Shown: one piece after another, positions 10,437 through 19,645 of the stretch
Numbering within the stretch: the stretch's first letter is position 1
How the letters are laid out: every line of letters starts with the position of its first letter
Source of the DNA: Raffaelea ambrosiae
Taxonomy: Eukaryota > Ascomycota > Sordariomycetes > Ophiostomatales > Ophiostomataceae
Reading direction: 5' to 3'
Length of the DNA stretch: 64,000 nt
Assembly (NCBI GenBank): GCA_002778195.1
Contig: PCDI01000004.1
Location: forward strand, 2,950,226-3,014,225
Position numbers and translations under genes: made by a program
Notes under the pieces: generated by a model
Told to the model about the DNA's origin: nothing
What the model saw: the letters and a program-made list of their open reading frames with translations, nothing else
Database searches by the model: none

Positions 10437-10621
10437 GGTGGCTTTTTTTTTTCTGTGTGGTGTTCGTGGTATGCGTGGTCTGTCTGGTGCTCTGGCTTGT
10501 CATAGGTATTGGGTGTGTCTGTTCTGTCCGGTCTGTCAGGTTTGCTTGTTCTGCGTTGGACAGGAACCAAGGCCACATGCACCAGCTGCCACTACGGAGC
10601 TTGGTCCCCGGAGGCGGTTGT

Positions 10622-10810
10622 CTACATGCTGCTCGCAATGAACACGACGAGGTGGAACATGTAGAATTGTAGGGTCAGAAGAAAGGCGACGGTAAGCACG
10701 AGTGCTGTCGAGTCCAGCACGTACTCGTGTTGTCGTTGGGGGGCTCCGGTCGGAACGTGGAACCAAACACTGAACCGTTGGCCAGCGACTCGGAGAAGAA
10801 GAGCGGCCAT
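10622..10810 (-). CDS. Small hydrophobic ORF, unknown
   Basis: 62 codons from ATG 10810-10808 to TAG. The last 30 residues form a transmembrane segment (ALVLTVAFLLTLQFYMFHLV). No homologue is recognised. It could be a separate micro-gene or an exon belonging to the ORF ending at 9942. Support is limited to an open frame and hydrophobicity. Confidence 0.25.
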   Translation of the reverse strand: MAALLLRVAGQRFSVWFHVPTGAPQRQHEYVLDSTALVLTVAFLLTLQFYMFHLVVFIASSM

Positions 10811-11689
10811 CGTTTTGGATTTTCTGGATTTCTGGATTTTCTGGACTTGCTGTATTTGTACAAGTTGCAACAAGGTTGGAATTCGAAGAGGTGAACACAA
10901 CGGGGTCTGTCTGTCTTTCAAGATGAACGAGGATGGGTTGGCTTGTTCTAGAATATTGACATTTTTGGTACAGAAAACGAAATCAAAATTCGAAATCAAA
11001 ATTCGATATAGAAATAGAAAATAAAAATAAAAATAAAAGCTGGGTGCTTACTACAGGCACTGGTTATTTGTTTTCGTTGACTCTCACGGCCGAGTCGTAT
11101 TTTCAGTCTCAGCCATGCCAGGAAAAAGAACAAAGAATAAATACATCCAGAGTAGCAACTAGCCATGTCATACACAAATTGTATTACGACAAACAGTGCT
11201 GGAAGGTGTGCAAGTTCTTGAACTAAAGACTGACGATCGTGAGATGCGACCAGACCCAGCTGAACCACCTATTCCCACTTTCCTCGAAACTAGGACACAG
11301 AAAGACGGAGTCCCGTGTAATTAGACTGTGGTCTGCAACCATGTACAGCCAGCAGCCGTAGATTGACCTATGCAAAGGCTCCTCCCGGTTCTTCGGTAGA
11401 TAACCGGCACCGTCTACCGGCGGATAATTCAGGTGTGGGGTGGCCTTCCTCGAGCAGATTCATGCCATTTGCTCAGGCAAATTTAGATCTCCCTCTGGAT
11501 GAAGCTCTCTTCTAGTTTCTCTCAGCTTGATCAAGTTGAGGCTGTTTGCCCACCTTGCATGTCCCGTGCTAGCACCATGTCAAGTTGAGGTCTCCTTGTC
11601 CAGAAGAAGTCTGTTCACGCCAAAACTGTTGATGTTTTTTTCTTTTCTTTTTTTTTCCTTTTGATTTTGTGTGACTCTTCTCGTACAGA
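10811..11689. other. Intergenic, no gene supported
   Basis: Contains a short GGATTTTCTGGA-type direct repeat (10815-10850), an A/T-rich AAATAAAAATAA tract (11020-11038) and a T-rich stretch before the lipase ATG. No coding signal is seen. Confidence 0.5.
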
Positions 11690-13231
11690 ATGGGGCGTCT
11701 ACGAGCTCTGGTACGCCAGCCGGCCACCTGCCTGTTGGTCCTGTGCTTGCTTCTGGTCCGCATGGCCGATGCCGCTGGCCATGTCCCGCACGCAAGACAT
11801 CTTCCCATAGCCAGCCAGCACCCGAACCAGCACCAACACCACCACCACCACCACCACCAGCGCCGTGCCCAGCGTCTGTCTTCCAACGACAGCAGCAGCC
11901 GCCTGCCCGCACCCAGCAAGGACGCCTGGTACCGGCCGCCCGACGGCTGGCAAGACGCCAAGCCGGGCGACGTCCTGCGCCTCCGCACGCACGCCTACCC
12001 GACCATCCACATCCGCTACTGCAGCGACACCTTCCAGGTGCTCTACCGCACCACCGACAGCCGCGACCAGGCGTCCTGGTCGGTGGCCACGGTGTTCATC
12101 CCGCAGTCCCACCACCGCCACTGCCCGGCGGCGGCGGCGGCGGCGGCCAACCGCACGGCCTGCTCCCACAGCCTGGTCACGTACGAGGTGCCCTCGGACA
12201 GCGCCGACCCGGACGCCGCACCCAGCTTCCTGCTGCAGGACCGCGAGCCCTACGGCGAGATCCGCGACATGCTGGCCCGGGGCTGGTTCGTGCTCGTGCC
12301 CGACTACGAGGGCCCGCAGGCGAGCTTCTGCGCCGGCGTCCAGGCCGGGCACGCCACCCTGGACGCCGCACGCGCCGTGCTCCAGGTGGTGGGCCGCTTT
12401 GGCTTCCGCACGGACGGCGGCCAGGCCCGGCTCGGCCTCTGGGGCTACAGCGGCGGCGCGTTCGCGGCCGAGTTTGCCGTGGAGCTGGCGGCGTCGTACG
12501 CGCCCGACCTGCGCATCGACGCCGCCGTCATCGGCGGGCCCGCGCCCAACCTGGCCACGGTCGACGACCGCATGAACCGCCGCGACACCGCCGGCCTCGT
12601 GGTCGCCAGCCTGCTCGGCATCACCGCGCAGCACCCGGCGGCCCGCCAGCACCTGCGGAGCCGGCTGCGCGCCGACGGGCCCTACAACGCCACCGCCTTC
12701 CTCCGGGCCCTCCACATGAGCGGCAGCGACGCGCTCGACGCCTTTGCGGGCCAGGACGTATTTGCCTATTTTCAGCAGGGCCGGGACGACCTCTGGGGGG
12801 GGACGGAGACGAACCAGTCGGGGAACCAGTCGGTGATCCGGCAATTGTTCGACGCGGACGCGCGGATGGGCCGCCACGGCGTGCCCACGATGCCGACCTT
12901 CTACTACAAGGCCGCGCAGGACGAGATGAGCCCCGTGCAGGAGACCGACGACCTGGTCCGCCGCTTCTGCGACCAGGGCGCCAACATCCTGTACCACCGC
13001 AACACGCTCGGCGGCCACAACGACGAGCTCTGGAGCGGCCGGCAGCGGGCGCTGGCGTACCTGGCCGCGAAGCTGGACGGCGGCGCGGACGCCAGCGAGG
13101 CGGCCAACCTGACGATCCCGGCCACGGGGTGTGCCACGGCCGAGGTGGCCATCCCGCTGCAGCCGCTGTATCTGCTGCCGGACTGGTGGTGGACGGAAGG
13201 GCCGGGGGCCATGCTGGGGCCAGCGAGATGA
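11690..13231 (+). CDS. Secretory lipase (LIP family)
   Basis: A 513-aa single-exon gene. An N-terminal signal peptide (hydrophobic core CLLVLCLLLV, cleavage near residue 28) is followed by a His-rich stretch with seven consecutive His (about residues 48-54). The body matches the secretory lipase family: RGWFVLVPDYEGPQ, then the nucleophile elbow GYSGG with S254, an acid candidate D411 in AAQDEMSP and H443 in GGHND. These serine hydrolases are exported and cleave triacylglycerols or related esters. Cysteines (for example in YCSD and SFCAG) and N-x-S/T sites fit an extracellular protein. Length is in the upper range for the family because of the His- and Ala-rich inserts. Confidence 0.88.
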   Translation: MGRLRALVRQPATCLLVLCLLLVRMADAAGHVPHARHLPIASQHPNQHQHHHHHHHQRRAQRLSSNDSSSRLPAPSKDAWYRPPDGWQDAKPGDVLRLRTHAYPTIHIRYCSDTFQVLYRTTDSRDQASWSVATVFIPQSHHRHCPAAAAAAANRTACSHSLVTYEVPSDSADPDAAPSFLLQDREPYGEIRDMLARGWFVLVPDYEGPQASFCAGVQAGHATLDAARAVLQVVGRFGFRTDGGQARLGLWGYSGGAFAAEFAVELAASYAPDLRIDAAVIGGPAPNLATVDDRMNRRDTAGLVVASLLGITAQHPAARQHLRSRLRADGPYNATAFLRALHMSGSDALDAFAGQDVFAYFQQGRDDLWGGTETNQSGNQSVIRQLFDADARMGRHGVPTMPTFYYKAAQDEMSPVQETDDLVRRFCDQGANILYHRNTLGGHNDELWSGRQRALAYLAAKLDGGADASEAANLTIPATGCATAEVAIPLQPLYLLPDWWWTEGPGAMLGPAR

Positions 13232-13931
13232 AACGGGGGCAGGCGAAGAAGGGACGGCCAGGAGTGCACTGTAGATTGACCGCTGTAGATTGGAAAAAAA
13301 AACAAAAAAAAGTTGAACTAGACTTTCCAACGAGACGTTTCCGTGGACCAGCAATCCAAGTCAGGATGAAACATTCTTGCTCAGCAGCAGACTCGCCCAG
13401 AATCGTCCGTGCTGTCCAGGCCCGTCGTCTGACAGCCCGGATGCTCGCCCAGATCGTCGCAGCAAGATCGTTTCAGCACAGACAGACGCTTGCGTAGGCA
13501 AGATACGTATGCCCACCGGCTGTCTGTTGGGCTGGCTGCCCAGGAAAGAGCAAGTCCAACCGTCCTGTCTGCGCTGTCTGCGCTGTCTGCGCTGTCTGCG
13601 GTCTGTCTGTGTTTCTTCTGCGTTTGCGCCTTGTCAGAGGCCGAGGACTAAAAAAGGGATCAAACCGCCATTCGTTTGACAGGGCCGTGGCCAGGCGCGC
13701 ACTCGCTGTTGGTGACCGTTTTTTTTTTTTCTTTTTCGTTTTCAGTTGGCGCACGAGGCACACGGAGACGTACGTCGTGTCGTGCCTGCCTCTTACGATC
13801 AATGCGAAGAGCGCCCGGCCACACGTGACTCGCCCTCCGTGTGCACAGTTGTCTTCAACGAGTACTCAAAACGCTTGGCACTGCCCACTCCGCCAGGGCT
13901 CGGAACAGAAGATTTCCCATGCGTCCACAGT
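13232..13931. other. Intergenic with 9-bp tandem repeat
   Basis: Four exact copies of CTGTCTGCG occupy 13565-13600. A pyrimidine tract lies at about 13720-13742. No gene is supported. Confidence 0.6.
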
Positions 13932-14382
13932 ATGGCAGCCACCGCAAAGTCGATCGACAACGACCGAATGGCCTCCCCCGACGGCCTCCGCCGCCACTGC
14001 GACTGCCTCTGCCACCATGACACCGCCAGGCTCGAGATGCCGCGGCCGGCCCGGCGCCGCGGCCGGTTCGACCGGTTTTTGATTCTGACTGTGCTGGGCA
14101 AGGGCATCTCTTTCCAGTGAGTTTGGGGGGCCTCTGTGTTTGTGTGTCCGTGTCTGTCCGCGTCTGTTTCTGTGTCTGTCTCTCACACGTCTCAGTCTCT
14201 TGGCGTTGATTGGCATCTCTGGCGTGCTCAACACTGCCATCACCATCATGTGGCCCAGCAGCAGCCCGCTTCTGAGCTACATCATATTGTCTGGGATGCT
14301 CTTCGTCTATGCAGCAGTCATCCATTACGCCGAGTCCATGATCAACCCAGTGGTTCGGGAGCCCCTGTTGTACATGTTATGA
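13932..14382 (+). CDS. Small two-TM membrane protein, paralogue of the convergent gene at 14691
   Basis: Two exons, 13932-14116 and 14196-14382, separated by a GTGAGT...CAG intron in phase 2, give 123 aa. Without splicing the frame stops immediately at the donor, which supports the intron. Residues 1-45 are hydrophilic and Arg/Cys/His-rich (CDCLCHHD; ARRRGR). The rest has hydrophobic spans around LLALIGISGVLNTAITIMW and LSYIILSGMLFVYAAVIHYA, ending AESMINPVVREPLLYML. The C-terminal pattern YAxxxxHxExxIxPxxRxxL and the phase-2 intron position recur in the facing gene, so both are probably real and arose by duplication. Function unknown; no known family recognised. Confidence 0.6.
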
Positions 14383-14690
14383 GAGGGCAGACGGCTTTGG
14401 AAGGGGAGGGGGAAAGGACTCGATTTGGATATTTGGTTCAGAAAAAAAGATTAAAAAAACATTGGGCTCAAAACAGCAGCGCTACATCTGTTCATCCCCT
14501 CCCGCACTGAAGAACGAGCATCCTGCGTTCGTTCCAGGCTGTCCATGCCACACCGGCTCAAGAACCAGTCCTTCGTTTGGTCCAGGTTTCTCTCCCAGGC
14601 TTCTATTCCAGGTTTCTATTCCAGGCTTCTCTTCCACCCTCGCCAGCACATTTTTCGTCGACTCCCGTTTTCTCGTACATGCCATGTCAT
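14383..14690. other. 3' intergenic region between convergent paralogues
   Basis: A 308-bp spacer containing an imperfect repeat of the CCAGG(C/T)TTCTATT type at about 14580-14635. No gene. Confidence 0.5.
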
Positions 14691-15207
14691 CTAGTCTTCG
14701 TAGGGGTTGCTGTCCATCAACAGCGGCCGGATCAGAGGCTCGATGACGCGCTCCACGTGGCTCAGTGCCACAGCGTACAGCATAATGAACACGGAGAGGT
14801 AGATGTGGCCCAGAACATAGCACTGGTCGCCTCCGCTAGCCTGGCACAAGAAGATGCCAAACTGTGACAAGACCAGACACGACAGCGCCCTGCGATGGTT
14901 AGAACTGTAGACAGTCGCGTTTTTTGCTACTTTTGGAAAGAAGTCCAGTGGCCTACAAGTAGTGCAGACGCCCTCGAAGCATGAAATGCAAGATATAGCG
15001 ACTCCAAAGACTTCGCTGGTCGGCCGCCGTTGTTGTGTCCTGCCGCTCCAGGTCCAGCGTGGAGAGATCCAGCACACTGTCGTCTGTCTTTGTCGGCGTC
15101 ATGGTCTGCTCAGACAGGGTCTCCTCGATCAGAGCCTCCTCGGTCTGGGTCTCTGCAGACAGAAGCGGTGCCATTTCAGGCACACAATGATGTGGCGACG
15201 TGTCCAT
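14691..15207 (-). CDS. Small two-TM membrane protein, paralogue of the convergent gene at 13932
   Basis: Two exons, 14957-15207 and 14691-14889, with a GTAGGC...CAG phase-2 intron and a branch-like CTAAC, give 149 aa. The N-terminal 65 residues are acidic and Thr/Glu-rich. The C-terminal half runs RYILHFMLRG, then hydrophobic spans around LSCLVLSQFGIFLC and YLSVFIMLYAVALSHVE, then RVIEPLIRPLLM. This aligns with the facing gene through RF/RY, the intron junction and YAVALSHVERVIEPLIRPLL against YAAVIHYAESMINPVVREPL. Unknown family, probably an integral membrane protein. An earlier start or upstream exon cannot be excluded. Confidence 0.6.
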
Positions 15208-16191
15208 GTTTGCAGTTTGCGATGGAATTTCCTGGGAAGGGAGTGCTGAACAAAGAGAGAGAGAGAAACTGCAGGTTCCGGCGAAGCTGGTATGCCACCT
15301 GGGGTATATATCTGTGTCAATGTGTGCGCATGTGCGGTCGGGACAGACAAAGGAAAAGAGGGAGAAGACAAAAGTAAAGACAAAACAGATCGGCAAAAGC
15401 AGACCCTGGGGTTTGGGGGTTGGAAAAAAAAAATGCCTTCCTTCCTCGCACAGACTTGATTCCTGTCCGAGAGCAAGGAGCGCTGATTGCGTGGTACAAG
15501 ACGGGAAGAAAATAGTGACACCAAATAAGACACGGACAAAGAAACACACAGGAAAGACAAGTCCAGAGAAAAAAAAGACAAGGAGGCCGGAGAAAGAAAC
15601 ACCCCAAACAGAGGGGAGGCCTGTGAGACCATGTGGTGTCCTTGTCGTCTTCCTTCTCTCTCTCTCGCAGGGATGAGGCGAGTCCGGCGACAAGTGCAGA
15701 AAATAAGTGACGGTCCGCTTTCTCATGAAAGCACTGCCCCCTGTCCTCTGGGTGGCCATTGTTCTGGTCTGCCTTGCCATCTTCCTTCTATTTTCTTTTT
15801 CTACTCGTACTTGTACTCTCCTGTTGTCGCCCGCATTTTATCTGCTGCATCCAACAGGACCCTGCAGGACGAAGTCACCAACGCGCGCACGCGCGCTTAC
15901 AAGAGACGCATTATTTTTCCACTTACCCACTGATGAAGGGACGCATCACATCTCGATGGCAGCAAACAAAGAAGTTTGGAAATATGTTGGGAAACGGATT
16001 TTCTGTAAAACGAAACGTGTATTGTATCTCACAGAAGTCAAAACTATTCTAGGATGTGTTTAGACCGCAGTCTCTATACTACTCGGTTCAACCATCTATC
16101 TGTATTTGAAACCATCATTTGTGAGACCCCAACCTGACTGCTTCATCATTTGCTCTCAAAGGAAGATGAGAATGAGCCAACTTCATCTCTC
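15208..16191. other. Intergenic, no gene firmly supported
   Basis: About 1 kb. A + strand frame from ATG 15725 (about 112 codons) has one hydrophobic stretch (VLWVAIVLVCLAIFLLFS) but no other support. The rest is AG/CT-rich sequence. Confidence 0.4.
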
Positions 16192-16472
16192 CTAATTACG
16201 GGAGTCGGACCAGTTGCTCTTTTCCTTGTCGTGCTCTAGAGCCTTTGCTTGGTTGCGGTAGTACTTCTTCCGCTGCCTGAAAGGCTGTTAGTCGGGGGAG
16301 GAACATGTTAACAAACAGTGAGCACAACTTACTTGTTCCCTTCCCAGTTGCCAAAGCCGACCGAGCTGTTGGCTTCACGGTGCTTCTGGGCCTGGTCACG
16401 GTGGTATTCGGACATGGCGTCGGCGAGGGCGTTGTATTTCGCCTCAGCCTTCTGGTCGCTGTTGGAACCCAT
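16192..16472 (-). CDS. Small hydrophilic protein (74 aa), unknown
   Basis: Two exons, 16333-16472 and 16192-16276, with a GTAAGT...CAG phase-2 intron that contains CTAAC before the acceptor. The product is highly charged and lacks hydrophobic segments: YNALADAMSEYHRDQAQKHR, then GFGNWEGNK, then QRKKYYRNQAKALEHDKEK. It is predicted to be largely helical. The perfect splice signals and clean start and stop make it a credible gene. No function can be assigned. Confidence 0.6.
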
Positions 16473-16987
16473 CGTTGGAGGCGGAAGATGGCTTGGTGCT
16501 GAAGAGTGGTTTGTATGATCAAGAGTGTAAAAGATTGAAGGTTTGAAATAAATGATGCTTGTGGATCTTGTGTTAGTATTGGAAGAGTAGAGAGTGAAAG
16601 TTGAGACTGAATTGGACGGAGATCTCGACGATTCTTATACACAATCTCCTACGTAGGGCTATGCATCATCTCTGACTTCAGGGGCTTCCTCTTCATTAGA
16701 GATGAGCGCCTTAATCTGTACCGCCTCGCTGACCAGGGGCCTGTTGTGTTTAACATGATCGTATATCCAATCGTTAAAGAAGATCATGTTGACTTGAAGC
16801 AAGCCGGTGCTTCATAATTCTGCAAATGAAGGCCGCATTTCAGTGGCCAGGGGCACCATTTGTTCAGCCCAGCCCCATGAGCATTCGTAATTAGGTAGAC
16901 AGGAGAAATCAAGCCAGACGACAGGATATAGATAGATTTGGATGAAACAGGGCGCTTAAATCAGAAATCAAACGAGCACCTGGTGCG
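16473..16987. other. Intergenic, no gene supported
   Basis: Upstream of the 74-aa gene; mixed composition, with no coding frame or repeat recognised. Confidence 0.5.
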
Positions 16988-17407
16988 TCAGCTAACACAA
17001 ATGCCAACCAAAGATGCCAATAAGAGGTCACAAGGCAACAACAAGGCGTACTGTGTCTCAGAGAGAGGTCCAGACTCACCAGAGAACAGTTTGCAGACAT
17101 TCCGAAATCCGAAGATCATTTGCAGCTTTTTTTCGGGGGCGGTTTCTGCAATCGGGCTACTCCTATGCTTCCGGATGCAGGTCTCCAAAGGTTCGTTTCG
17201 AAACCGGCGCTTAACATCCTGTGGCCATGGTGCTTCCTCGGCGGTTTCTGCAATTGGGCTACTCCTATGCTTCCGGATGCAGGTCTCCAAAGGTCCGTTT
17301 CGAAACCGGCGCTTAACATCCTGTGGCCATGGAGCTTCCTCGGCATTCCCACCTGGACGGCCTTCACCCGTCAACAAAACAAATGTTGTGGCAGTGCAGA
17401 GAGCCAT
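16988..17407 (-). CDS. Hypothetical ORF carrying a 34-residue tandem duplication
   Basis: 139 codons from ATG 17407-17405. A 34-residue unit (beginning AEEAPWPQDVKRRFRN, ending SSPIAET) is present twice back to back. Three substitutions separate the two DNA copies. In this frame two are synonymous and one changes Glu to Gly, whereas in one of the plus-strand frames all three change the residue. That is weak support for coding, because a second frame performs equally well. No domain recognised. Confidence 0.22.
   Translation of the reverse strand: MALCTATTFVLLTGEGRPGGNAEEAPWPQDVKRRFRNGPLETCIRKHRSSPIAETAEEAPWPQDVKRRFRNEPLETCIRKHRSSPIAETAPEKKLQMIFGFRNVCKLFSGESGPLSETQYALLLPCDLLLASLVGICVS
17139..17342. 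repeat. 102-bp direct tandem duplication (2 copies)
   Basis: Copy 1 is 17139-17240 and copy 2 is 17241-17342, directly abutting and differing at three positions. The unit length is a multiple of three, so several frames stay open across both copies. Confidence 0.95.
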
Positions 17408-17775
17408 AAATTTCTGTCTTGTTTCTGTCCTCTTCTTCTTCTTTCTATTTGGCGCCTTGCACTCTGTGCTTTGATTGTCTGCAAACCAAACCTTCCTATC
17501 ATAAAAACTAGCTTCATCTTCGAATTCCGTTTAGGCGCTGAGGGCTCCCCCAATCCGACAGACTTGCTCCACAGTTTTGGGGCCAGTTTGGTTGGGTCGT
17601 CAGAGTCTTTCCGCGGACATCAATGGCTAAACCTGCGTATTGTCGTGAGACTAATTTGTGTCTTGGGGCCATTATCATTCGTGTCGTGATTATCATCAGT
17701 AGAGAAAATACAGCATAAAAAATACACACGCAATTTTCTTCTTCACACATGTACAGCACACACACACATACACGT

Positions 17776-18482
17776 CTACGATGACCCACGGGGCTTGCCC
17801 CAGAATCCCTTCTTGCTCTTGTCCTCGGCTACCGCCTGCACAAACGGCCGCACGGGATACGTGGGCCGCACATTGTATCCGTCAGCCACAGCGCCCCCGT
17901 CGTCGTTGTAGTGGTGGTTGCGCCTGCGCAGCTTCTTCTCCGGGATCTCGCCCAGCTTGGTGCTCCCCGGTGGAGGGGCGGCTGCTGTCTTCTTGTCCGT
18001 CTGTGGCTTCTTTGCCGACACGCGTGTGCTGTGGGTGGCCTTGCCGGGCTGCTGCCGCTGCTGCCGCCGCTGTCTGAGCCTCCCAGGAGGCCAGCCAGGG
18101 CCGACACCAGCCGGTCGATGATCCGGCGCAGTGTTGACCGGGCACGTTCTAGTCGGAAGAGTCAGCACGGATGGGACGCCCATTGGGACGGCCATTGGCT
18201 GTTCAGTTGAACAGGTACCGAGACCAGAATCTCTCCCCGGTCTCTCCTCTCTCCTCTTCTCCTCTCTCCTCCTCCTCTCTCCCGGTCGGCCCGGAGGCTG
18301 CGGCTGAGGACCGTCGGGCCGTCCGCGTCTTTGGTCGCCGCCGCCGCTACCGGTGACAGTGACGGTGCTGCTGCTGCTGCTGCTGCGGGCGGCTTGTCCT
18401 CATGGGAGCCAAAGGCGCTGAGCAGCGTCAGGCACTTGGAGAAGGTCTCCAGCAGCTCCTGGACGCTGTCGCCGAAGCCCAT
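17776..18482 (-). CDS. Hypothetical fungal protein, gene model uncertain
   Basis: The start MGFGDSVQELLETFSKCLTL (ATG 18482-18480) and the following LSRSLRADRER look coding. So do RARSTLRRIIDRLVSALAGL (near 18140-18085) and a C-terminal segment ending DKSKKGFWGKPRGSS at TAG 17778-17776. These three parts lie in different frames. A GTACCT...CTAG intron (about 18217-18161) would bring the second part into register only if the preceding polypurine (GAGAGG)n tract carried a frame change, and the switch from the second to the third part needs another intron or indel. Either the gene has unresolved introns, the microsatellite contains sequence errors, or it is decaying. Function unknown; possibly cytoplasmic and helical at both ends. 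Confidence 0.4.
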
Positions 18483-19643
18483 CTTTTGGGGGGGAAAGAA
18501 GACAGACCAAAGATGACCAAAAGGGCAGAAACCGAGGTCGAAAGCTGTGCTTGCTCGCCTCTCGTTCGTCTGGTGGTCCTTCCGTCGCACTTGGTCTTGG
18601 CCGATCTTGCAGGCACTGCGGGGTTCCGAGAGTCACAGAGAGAGAGAGAGCGCGAGGCCTCTCCGTGGGACGGAAATAAAAACGGGTCTCCACTTAAAAC
18701 CGTTTCCTAGCCGCCGACGTCAAGCGAGACCAGACACCACCCAGGGAGAGGGCAAATGTGTGCTTGGAAAGACAGACAGAGAGGGGCGCTGTGATCGCAT
18801 CTATGCATTTCTTGCATGCTTTCATTAGAAGACGTGTCTATGCTAGAGAGAAAAGGGGACAGACACTTGGCGCTATCGCACGGCATTTCTTTTCTCCTAT
18901 TGACCGGCTTCCTTTTTTTTTCCTAGTGACTAGTCACTTTTCTGCCCTGATCGCCAGACCCCCTCTAGACCCTGCGCATGTGTGTGTGCGCCTTATTAGA
19001 TGTTAGAATAGGCTGTAGATTGACTTCTAGTGAGCGTAATCCTTTCTTAGGACCCTAGGAATTCACTAGGCACCTCGGTACTGAATACCCTCGATTGCTA
19101 TGTGAATCTTACATTAAATGTCTTTCTCTCTCTGTCTCTCTCTCGTTTAGGTTCATCGGTTGCTAATTCTGTCCCTGTTTAGGTCCCGTTCTGGTGGAGG
19201 CCATTGCCAGTTTAGGCGCTCGACTTCGGCACACAGCTCTACCGAGGATGTCTACGGGTGCCATCGGTGCTATCAGCCATGGCACCGTCCATAGACGTCC
19301 GTGGGTGACCATGGAAAGGCATGCAAGACGCCCAAAACAAGACAAACAGCAAGACAAACAGCAGTACCAAAGCAGTACCAAAGCAGGACCAAAGAAGGAC
19401 ACAGAGCAGGATTTCTCGGTCAGACACAATCTTGCCTCTTTGGATCAGGTCTTGGCCCGCTGGCTCTTTTACCATCTGCGGGATCAGATGCTTTATCAGA
19501 GCACAGCATTACGCAGGAATAACAGGTCAGACCAGAGAGGCGAGAGAGGGGCGAGACGGTGTGTTATCAGTGTCGCAGCGGACAAGGGGACAGGTAGGGA
19601 GCAGGGGGGGGTCATTGGGTCTGTAATACACAGCAGTACGAGG
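18483..19643. other. Intergenic left border of the repeat island
   Basis: GC-normal sequence ending at the TIR of the first DNA element. It has short tandem motifs (AGACAAACAGCA and AGCAGTACCAA, each roughly doubled, 19335-19385) and CT-rich runs (19120-19145). A plus-strand frame near 19194-19646 shows no recognisable protein. Confidence 0.4.
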
Positions 19644-19645
19644 TA

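Noticed and set aside
11699..13354. 551-codon minus-strand frame over the lipase
   Set aside because: Arg/Val/Ala-rich shadow with no domain; the plus strand has the signal peptide and catalytic triad.
15725..16063. Plus-strand frame with one hydrophobic segment
   Set aside because: No homology, poor start context, and no relation to the nearby paralogous pair; kept only as intergenic.
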